64,000 nt of DNA, from NCBI GenBank assembly GCA_038527215.1, contig JBCBGC010000020.1, positions 10,738-74,737 on the forward strand. The letters are read 5' to 3'. This document shows, piece after piece, positions 58,571 to 64,000 of this stretch. Numbering within the stretch: position 1 is the first letter of the stretch; the number at the start of each line of letters is the position of its first letter. The DNA comes from JAWPMV01 sp038527215. GTDB lineage: Bacteria > Bacteroidota > Bacteroidia > J057. The position numbers and the translations under genes are program-made. The notes below the pieces were generated by a model. That model had not been told where the DNA came from. It searched no databases and worked only from the letters and a program-made list of their open reading frames with translations.

Positions 58571-60317
58571 AATATCCCTCCTGTTTGATCAATTCGTCGT
58601 GGGTACCAGCTTCGCTCACCCTACCCTCTTCCAAAACGATGATGAGATCGGAATCTTGTATACAGGACACCCGGTGAGCGACCATCACCACCCCTACAGA
58701 AGGATTATCCCTACGGAAACGGCGGAGATTGCTCAGGATGGTTTCTTCGGTCTGGGTATCTACGGCGGAGAGCACATCATCCAGGATGAGCATTTTGGGG
58801 GCGCGAATCCAGGCTCGGGCTACGGAGATCCGCTGCTTTTGTCCGCCTGAAAGCGTTACGCCTCTTTCGCCTACCATGGTATCAAAGCCTTCCTGAAAGC
58901 TGGCAATGCTGTCGTAAATGGCGGACTTTCTGGCTGCTGCCTCTACCTCTTCCCGGGTCGCTTCTGGTTTCCCAAAGGCGATGTTGTTGTGAATGGAGTC
59001 GGAAAAAAGGAAGACATCCTGCGGAGCGTAGCCAATGGCAGAACGCAGGTTATATTTGCTATAGGTCTTAATGGCTTTTTTGTCCAAATAAATTTCCCCG
59101 GCATCAATATCGAACAGGCGGGGAATGAGCGCACAAAGGGTGGACTTGCCTGAGCCCGTAGGCCCGACAATGCCCAATTTCTGACCAGGCTTAAGGGAGA
59201 AACTCACATCCTTGAGGGCCTGAATGCCGGTATCCTGATAGGTGAAAGAAACCTCGTCGAATTGCAGGTCTGCTGTTTCCATGACCGTCTCATGCTCTTT
59301 GAAGCGGATTTCGGAATGCTGCTCCAGCAACTCGTTCAGACGGGTCTGGCTGGCAGAAGCCCGCTGGATCAGGGTCGTTACCCAGCCAATGGCGATGATG
59401 GGCCAGGTAATGAGGTTGATGTACATGATGAACTCGGCGATATTGCCGAGGCTGAGGCTACCGTCAATTACTTTGCCCCCGCCAATCCAAACCGTCAGGA
59501 CGACGCTCAGTCCTACAAGAAAGCTTACGAGCGGGAAGAAAAGGGAGTCCAGCAAAGCCAGGTGCATGGCTTTGTCTTTATAGGTGTCCGATTCCCGGGC
59601 AAACTTAATCGCACTGGCTTTTTCTTTGACGTAGGCTTTGATCACGCGGATGCCAGAATAGATCTCCTGGGTCATTGTGGTGAGCACAGAAAGCTGGGCC
59701 TGGATCTTTTCACTGCGCTGCTGGATGATAGATTCTACGTAATAAATAAGATAACTCAGAAAAGGCAGCGGCAACATTGCGTACAAGGTCAATTCCGGAT
59801 TGACGGTGATCATGGTAGTGACCACTACAATGAACAGGGTAATGGTGTTTAAAGAGTACATAATGCCCGGCCCGAGGTACATACGGACCCGACTGACATC
59901 TTCTGTCAGGCGCGCCATGAGGTCTCCGGTGCGATTTTTTCGGTAAAAAGTCAGCGACAAAGACTGAAAGTGATCATAGAGGTCATTCCGGAGATCATAT
60001 TCGACCAATCTCGACATCACAATCAGGGTCATCCGGGTCAAAAAGAGGAATAAACCGCGAATAACGGCCATCAGAATCACCAGACCAGCAAAGAGTAATA
60101 GACTGGTAACCAGCATGGATTCCAGATTCCCCGCGACTTCAAAACCGTCAACCAGCCGATAAAAGGCCAGCACATCTTCCACCATATTGATGGCACTCCG
60201 GACAATTTGTGCCGGATAGATGGCAAAAAGGTTAGAGAGCGTAATAAAAAGGATGCCAAGCAGGAGATGCCGCTTGTATCGCCAAATGTAAGGATTGAGG
60301 GCAAATAAGGCTTTCAT
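58521..60317 (-). CDS. ABC transporter, fused permease and ATPase (MsbA/MdlB-like)
   Basis: The 598-residue half-transporter has six transmembrane helices in residues 1-320 and an ATPase domain with Walker A GPTGSGKST (about residue 385), signature LSGGQKQR (about 488), Walker B MLILDDVLSA and the H-loop VVMVAHRVSCI. It exports lipids, peptides or drugs as a homodimer or heterodimer; the substrate is not predictable. ATG 60317 is preferred over 60377, because a TATCTTTG box lies six bases upstream of it and the first 20 residues of the longer frame are not conserved-looking. Confidence 0.93.
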   Translation of the reverse strand: MKALFALNPYIWRYKRHLLLGILFITLSNLFAIYPAQIVRSAINMVEDVLAFYRLVDGFEVAGNLESMLVTSLLLFAGLVILMAVIRGLFLFLTRMTLIVMSRLVEYDLRNDLYDHFQSLSLTFYRKNRTGDLMARLTEDVSRVRMYLGPGIMYSLNTITLFIVVVTTMITVNPELTLYAMLPLPFLSYLIYYVESIIQQRSEKIQAQLSVLTTMTQEIYSGIRVIKAYVKEKASAIKFARESDTYKDKAMHLALLDSLFFPLVSFLVGLSVVLTVWIGGGKVIDGSLSLGNIAEFIMYINLITWPIIAIGWVTTLIQRASASQTRLNELLEQHSEIRFKEHETVMETADLQFDEVSFTYQDTGIQALKDVSFSLKPGQKLGIVGPTGSGKSTLCALIPRLFDIDAGEIYLDKKAIKTYSKYNLRSAIGYAPQDVFLFSDSIHNNIAFGKPEATREEVEAAARKSAIYDSIASFQEGFDTMVGERGVTLSGGQKQRISVARAWIRAPKMLILDDVLSAVDTQTEETILSNLRRFRRDNPSVGVVMVAHRVSCIQDSDLIIVLEEGRVSEAGTHDELIKQEGYYARIYEKQLLEESEVH

Positions 60318-60323
60318 CTCCGG

Positions 60324-60331
60324 CAAAGATA
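60324..60331 (-). promoter_or_regulatory. TAnnTTTG -7 box of ABC transporter gene
   Basis: TATCTTTG on the minus strand, six bases before ATG 60317. Confidence 0.55.
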
Positions 60332-60530
60332 ATGATAAATTTGAGGGTAAATCAGAAGACGACAGAATCCAATCCACAAAATCGCTACAAGCGAGTATTT
60401 GCTATTTGTGGGCTGGATTTTTTCGCATATAGACCCTGCGTTTTGTGCATCCCTGTCGTCTTTTTTAAGGTATGTAATACGATATCCGAGCTAAGCTGTC
60501 TTTGTGTTTTACTCCCTAACACGTTGAACG

Positions 60531-61457
60531 ATGGTACGATTCTTCCTGTTTAGTTGCCTACTGGCGCTAACCTTTCCACTACAAGCCGAAAATCCCATGC
60601 GGATCGGCTTCTCCGACGAAGGCTTTGATCAATTATTGAAACAAGCTGAGGACGAGAACAAACCCTTCTTTGTAAGCTTTTATACCAGCTGGTCCTCCAT
60701 GTGTCGCAGCCTGGAAAAATTCACCTTTACCGATTCTGCCCTGGTGCCCTACGTGGCTGAAAACTACCTGGCTTATAAGGTGCAGGCAGATGCCAAAACC
60801 CCGGAGGTGAAATTGCTGCTCGATACCTATGGGATCATGTTTTATCCCACCATCATCATCTTTAATCCCCAGGGGCAGGTATTGCACCGTTTTTCCGGGT
60901 ATATCAATGGGGAAAAACTACTGGAAGAACTGCAGCGTTATCGCTTTTCAGAAGAGTCCGAAGAAACGGCTTCCCATCCAGCGGCTCCCATCGTAGATGA
61001 TGGTGCTTCAACCTCCTTCCTCACTCTGGACCTGATAGAGCCAGAATTGGAAGAAGTAACGGTGGAAGAGGTGCCCGCCGCTGAAGTTCCGATTTACCAT
61101 CGTCCTCGCCAGGTCGCACCCCGCATTCAAGAAGAAACCCTGCTACGCCCCGTAGAAGAAGAAATACAGCCTCAACCAGCCAAGGAAACCGCCCCCGTAC
61201 GTCTGCAAGGCTTCGGCATACAGATTGGTGCTTATTCTACCAAATCCGCTGCCATCGTTGCCCAGCGCGAATTAGAAGCCGCCTATCCCGGAACAGGAGC
61301 CTATTTGATTTATCATACCTCCGATCAGGGAAAAAGCTTTTATAAAGTGGGCATCGGACCATTTATGTCTGCCACGCAGGCCAAGGCCATGCAAAGCCGA
61401 TATAAGCAAGATAGCGGCAAGCAGTGCTTCATGGTGCCGATGAATCGGTATTATTAA
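60531..61457 (+). CDS. Thioredoxin-like protein with C-terminal SPOR domain
   Basis: The 308-residue protein has a signal peptide (FLFSCLLALTFPLQA), then a thioredoxin fold with FFVSFYTSWSSMCRSLEKFT, where the family's CxxC is reduced to SxxC, and cis-Pro FYPTIIIFNPQGQV. After a disordered Glu/Pro linker comes a SPOR domain (GFGIQIGAYSTKSAAIVAQR, FYKVGIGPFMSATQAKAMQ), which binds denuded peptidoglycan at division sites. With one redox Cys missing, the thioredoxin part is probably a binding or tethering domain rather than a disulfide reductase. It acts in the periplasm. Confidence 0.85.
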   Translation: MVRFFLFSCLLALTFPLQAENPMRIGFSDEGFDQLLKQAEDENKPFFVSFYTSWSSMCRSLEKFTFTDSALVPYVAENYLAYKVQADAKTPEVKLLLDTYGIMFYPTIIIFNPQGQVLHRFSGYINGEKLLEELQRYRFSEESEETASHPAAPIVDDGASTSFLTLDLIEPELEEVTVEEVPAAEVPIYHRPRQVAPRIQEETLLRPVEEEIQPQPAKETAPVRLQGFGIQIGAYSTKSAAIVAQRELEAAYPGTGAYLIYHTSDQGKSFYKVGIGPFMSATQAKAMQSRYKQDSGKQCFMVPMNRYY

Positions 61458-61502
61458 ACACGCCCAGGGACCTAAGATCCCTGTCTGAGTTTAAAACCAA
61501 AA

Positions 61503-61535
61503 ATTGAGCGATTCCTAAAATAGGAATCGCTCAAT
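61503..61535. terminator. Hairpin terminator (minus strand stronger)
   Basis: A perfect 15-bp stem (ATTGAGCGATTCCTA with TAGGAATCGCTCAAT, three-base loop). On the minus strand it is followed by TTTTTGGTTTT, so it fits a terminator for the small gene at 61609. On the plus strand the following sequence is weaker. Confidence 0.7.
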
Positions 61536-61608
61536 GTCATTTTGGGAGAAATTGTTGGTCCATTTTTTTCTCTGGAGAGGCTTTTGCTGCCTTTTGAAGG
61601 CGTCATGG

Positions 61609-61836
61609 TCATTTTCTGTTTTCAAATGCACTTTCTTTCAAGAGAGGGAACATTATAATTACTCCGCTCCAGAATCCTATAAATGAACCCGCTAAATTCT
61701 CTGCGAGTAAAGGATCTTCGATGAAGTTTTTGGCTAAGCGTGACATTCCCAAAAGAATGACAAAAAGTAAAAGCCATCGCCACCAGATGTTTTTCTTGAA
61801 GTAGAAGGAAAAATATGATTTGAGGTCCATTGCCAA
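61609..61836 (-). CDS. Small hypothetical membrane protein
   Basis: The 75-residue product has two hydrophobic segments (WWRWLLLFVILLGMSR and LAGSFIGFWSGVIIMFPLLK) and charged ends. ATG 61836 or 61830 could start it. It is supported by a good terminator downstream at 61503 and by hydrophobic-segment spacing, but no family is recognised. Confidence 0.5.
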   Translation of the reverse strand: MAMDLKSYFSFYFKKNIWWRWLLLFVILLGMSRLAKNFIEDPLLAENLAGSFIGFWSGVIIMFPLLKESAFENRK

Positions 61837-62230
61837 TTTCTTTTTTTTGATACTAAAGTCCAGCTAAGTGTTCCAATTTTTTACTAACAGAACCGCCAAC
61901 TGCTCAGCTTACATAGCCTCCAATGCCTCCAGCTTCAGTACCCACACCTGGTACAATCGATCATTAGTTATCGCTAAATCAGGAACAGTTGGTTCCAAAC
62001 GTAACTGGCGTCAAATCTGGGAAGCGCTCTATATACCGCTGGGATACTAAGCTAGGTGGCTTCGAAACAATGCCTAGTTATAAAATTGAAAATGAACAAC
62101 GAAATTTATTTTCGATTCGTAAAAATATTTCAATATTGGAAATAATTAGATTTGGCCTTCTGGGAAAAGCTGCCCAAAAGGAGAGGCTTTGCTGTGGGAG
62201 GTGCGAGTGGGGCTGTTCTGAGGCTGCAGT
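61837..62230. other. Gene-poor stretch with fragments
   Basis: No convincing gene is seen. On the minus strand, short protein-like pieces (QRYIERFPDLTPVTFGTNCS; RLYQVWVLKLEALEAM) appear in different frames and suggest decayed coding DNA. The right edge (62165-62230) is a damaged end of a family B element. Confidence 0.3.
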
Positions 62231-62697
62231 AACATCCCCTTCCGCCTAACGGCCCCTTCAAAAGGGGCCTGGCGGGATCAATTGTCGAAGACATGCCTGT
62301 GCGAAAGCCCTTTTCAAGGGGCTGTGGGAGGTGCGAGCGGGGGTGTTCCAGCCATCGCATGGGTCTTCGAGACGTGCGGTACCCCTACTTGGTGGGTTTA
62401 CTTTGAACATCCCCTTCCGCCTAACGGCCCCTTCAAAAGGGGCCTGGCGGGATCAATTGTCGAAGACATGCCTGTGCGAAAGCCCTTTTCAAGGGGCTGT
62501 GGGAGGTGCGAGCGGGGGTGTTCCAGCCATCGCATGGGTCTTCGAGACGTGCCGTACCCCTAGTTGGTGGGTTTACTTTGAACATCCCCTTCCGCCTAAC
62601 GGCCCCTTCAAAAGGGGCCTAGCGGGATCAATTGTCGAAGACATGCCTGTGCGAAAGCCCTTTTCAAGGGGCTGCGGTAAGTGCGAGCGGGGATGTT
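62231..62697. repeat. Three family B elements in 175-bp tandem repeats
   Basis: 117-bp units lie at 62231-62347, 62406-62522 and 62581-62697, each from AACATCCCC to GGGTGTT or GGATGTT, with internal GGCCCCTTCAAAAGGGGCC. The unit plus its spacer (GGTGGGTTTACTTTG before the second and third) repeats with a period of exactly 175 bp. They look like recent tandem duplications of an intergenic palindrome. Confidence 0.85.
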
Positions 62698-62729
62698 CCT
62701 GCCATCGCCTCTGTCTCCATAAACGTATA

Positions 62730-62854
62730 TGTCACCCCGGAAGACCGACCGACCATAGGGAGGTGGGCTATCCGGGGTCTCCGTGTTTACAAAAAAGAAC
62801 ATGGAGACCCCGGATAGCCTCCTTCGCTAAGCTCAGGATGCTTCCGGGGTGACA
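62730..62854. repeat. Palindromic element, family A (copy A4)
   Basis: 125 bp from TGTCACCCCGGAAG to CTTCCGGGGTGACA with inner arms GGCTATCCGGGGTCTCC and GGAGACCCCGGATAGCC. It is almost identical to the copies at 9780 and 9987, 53 kb away, and is followed by the same CTTTTGCTAGATGGTTGAA. Confidence 0.85.
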
Positions 62855-62988
62855 TCTTTTGCTAGATGGTTGAACTGGAGAAAAGCCCCTTCAAAGTCGC
62901 AGCTCCCGGTACTCCAGGAGAGGCTGCGGCTAGCGCGAGCGGGGATGTTCCTGGGCAGATGGTTCTTGTCCGCGACAAGTCTGCTACG

Positions 62989-63009
62989 GAGACGCATGCG
63001 ATGCGTCTC
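62989..63009. repeat. Short palindrome, family D
   Basis: GAGACGCATGCGATGCGTCTC is almost perfectly self-complementary, 15 bases before the end of the TonB-C-like gene. It could serve as a terminator stem without a T-tract. Confidence 0.55.
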
Positions 63010-63023
63010 TACCAAGGGGTTTC

Positions 63024-63755
63024 TTAAAAGACCTCGACCAGCTTTTCGATGGCCTTTTTCAGCTTGGCATCATCCGTTTCAGCATGCATGTCCCAGAGGA
63101 CGGGATAGTACTTTTCCATCCGTTCCCGATTCTCCTGAAGCACATCAGGGATTTTTTTCTGGAACTTCTTGGCCTGCTTACGGGCTTCCTTCAAGACCTT
63201 GATATACCCGATTTGGTTTAGTTGATACAGACAAGGAGCCTGCATCACCAGGGAAACCAGGCTGCTCGTTCTATAATTGTACCCACGTCTAAATAATTCC
63301 AACGCCTTTTGATAATTACCTTGTTCGAAATAATCAAAAGCTGAAACCCTTTTGGCGTAGGTACGCTTAGAAGGAGCAGGGACGGTGAGTCGCCAATTAA
63401 AGGGGATATTTACCCAAAACTTGATGGGGGTTCCGCCTTGTAGGGCAGGTTCAAATTTGAGAAAAGGGAGATATTTCTCTACGGGTTCCTGAAAAAGGGG
63501 ATGCATCGAGGTGATAATGCTGTGCTTCAGGTATTGACCTTGTTCTCCAACCAATACCCGGGCTACCAGCAGCCCTTCGATACCTGCATCCCGGGCGATG
63601 GACGGATAACCGATCAGGGTGATGATGGTATCCATATTGACGGGAACAGGTTCCTTTTCGACCATCACAAATTCATTGATAGCCGGTTCGCGGCTCTGGC
63701 CGAGGAGGGAGAAACTACTTAGAAAGAGGAGGGTGATAATGAGGGGTTGCTTCAT
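63024..63755 (-). CDS. Periplasmic TonB C-terminal domain protein
   Basis: The 243-residue protein has a signal peptide (LIITLLFLSSFSLLG). A TonB-C-like domain follows: YPSIARDAGIEGLLVARVLV, HPLFQEPVEKYLPFLKFEPA, LQGGTPIKFWVNIPFNWRL. The C-terminal helical repeat part (FDYFEQGNYQKALELFRRGY) is TPR-like. There is no N-terminal membrane anchor after cleavage, so it is not a standard energy transducer; an envelope structural or binding role is likely. It is surrounded by intergenic palindromes. Confidence 0.78.
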   Translation of the reverse strand: MKQPLIITLLFLSSFSLLGQSREPAINEFVMVEKEPVPVNMDTIITLIGYPSIARDAGIEGLLVARVLVGEQGQYLKHSIITSMHPLFQEPVEKYLPFLKFEPALQGGTPIKFWVNIPFNWRLTVPAPSKRTYAKRVSAFDYFEQGNYQKALELFRRGYNYRTSSLVSLVMQAPCLYQLNQIGYIKVLKEARKQAKKFQKKIPDVLQENRERMEKYYPVLWDMHAETDDAKLKKAIEKLVEVF

Positions 63756-63844
63756 TAATTAGGATATTTTCATGTTGCCGAACAAAATGGTCCAGCATCA
63801 AGGATACGGAGCTTTGCTAAAAGGGTTCGGAAGGGGAGGGTTTT

Positions 63845-63884
63845 TTGTTGGGGGAGACGCATGCGGTGTGTCTCCCCCCAACAA
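63845..63884. other. Strong hairpin near window end
   Basis: TTGTTGGGGGAGAC pairs with GTCTCCCCCCAACAA with one unpaired C, around a GC-rich centre GCATGCGGTGT. It is related to the family D palindrome, extended on both sides. It lies 90 bases upstream of the TonB-C-like gene and probably has no coding role. Confidence 0.5.
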
Positions 63885-63935
63885 ATATGTTGGTAGAGAA
63901 AGAACAGCTATCCTGCCTGTTTACATTCACCTGTG

Positions 63936-64000
63936 TGTAATCCCGGAATAGCCTACCGACCATAGGGAGGTAACATCCCCTTCCGCCTAACGGCCCCTTC
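63936..64000. repeat. Family A element interrupted by a family B element (cut by window edge)
   Basis: TGTAATCCCGGAATAGCC to CATAGGGAGG is the left part of a family A unit. At 63971 it is broken off and continues as TAACATCCCCTTCCGCC, the start of family B. The B unit therefore appears inserted in, or recombined with, an A unit. Confidence 0.6.

Noticed and set aside
61868..62050. 60-codon plus-strand frame MFQFFTNRTANCSAYIASNA...
   Set aside because: No ribosome-binding or family evidence; minus-strand fragments in the same stretch look equally protein-like, so the region is probably decayed.

Overview
The window looks like a chromosomal segment of a Bacteroidota bacterium, probably a gliding, pigmented Saprospiria-like lineage (the lineage is a guess). 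Supporting signs are type IX secretion C-terminal sorting domains, a phytoene-desaturase-type oxidoreductase, a LytTR regulator with its own membrane domain, the arginine pathway that uses an acylated-ornithine carbamoyltransferase, DUF4293 and DUF3108 proteins, a beta-propeller/DUF1573 secreted cluster, and promoters of the TAnnTTTG type, often only 4-7 bases from the start codon. No tRNA, rRNA or CRISPR was recognised. There is one 9-base N gap at 9763-9771.

Layout. 1-5.5 kb is an accessory island: the tail of a NACHT/STAND-LRR protein, a truncated remnant of a formylglycine-generating-enzyme-like (FGE) gene, two tandem FGE-fold genes whose 3' ends differ in the manner of diversity-generating-retroelement targets, a Roco (LRR-Roc-COR) GTPase, and the decayed tail of another LRR gene. 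5.5-7.6 kb is a toxin-antitoxin-like cluster and degraded DNA. 7.6-9.1 kb holds a membrane protein and a ComB-like phosphatase. 9.2-10.5 kb is a block of palindromic intergenic elements. 10.5-21.2 kb holds a bacilliredoxin, three secreted proteins (two with type IX sorting tails), purD with a thioredoxin-like lipoprotein, and two putative outer-membrane proteins. 21.4-31.7 kb holds a LytTR regulator, tdk, and an arginine biosynthesis cluster on the minus strand (GNAT, argG, argC, argD, argF', argB, an argE-like deacylase, argH). That cluster is preceded by what appears to be an arginine-rich leader peptide with an attenuator.

31.8-42.2 kb contains housekeeping genes (dtd, a MazG-like protein, a NUDIX protein, a crtI-like gene, an acyl-CoA carboxylase carboxyltransferase, a flippase-like protein, two glycosyltransferase-like membrane proteins) and a second palindrome block. 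42.3-44.6 kb is a visibly AT-richer cassette: two small Cys-containing secreted peptides, a beta-propeller lipoprotein and a DUF1573 protein. 44.6-61.8 kb is mostly core (DUF4293, truA, a PqqB-like hydrolase, pcm, gcvP, trxA, accD, murB, DUF3108, an MsbA-like ABC transporter, a thioredoxin-SPOR protein), with one acidic secreted protein split by an in-frame TAG. 61.8-64 kb is a third palindrome block around a TonB-C-like gene.

How the genes work together. The arginine genes make an almost complete glutamate-to-arginine route through acylated intermediates, apparently controlled by arginine supply at a leader peptide. The first 5 kb combine innate-immunity-like STAND and Roco GTPase proteins with two FGE-fold proteins carrying a hypervariable face. 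This is the best candidate in the window for an undescribed recognition system. Its reverse transcriptase and template repeat, if they exist, must lie outside the window.
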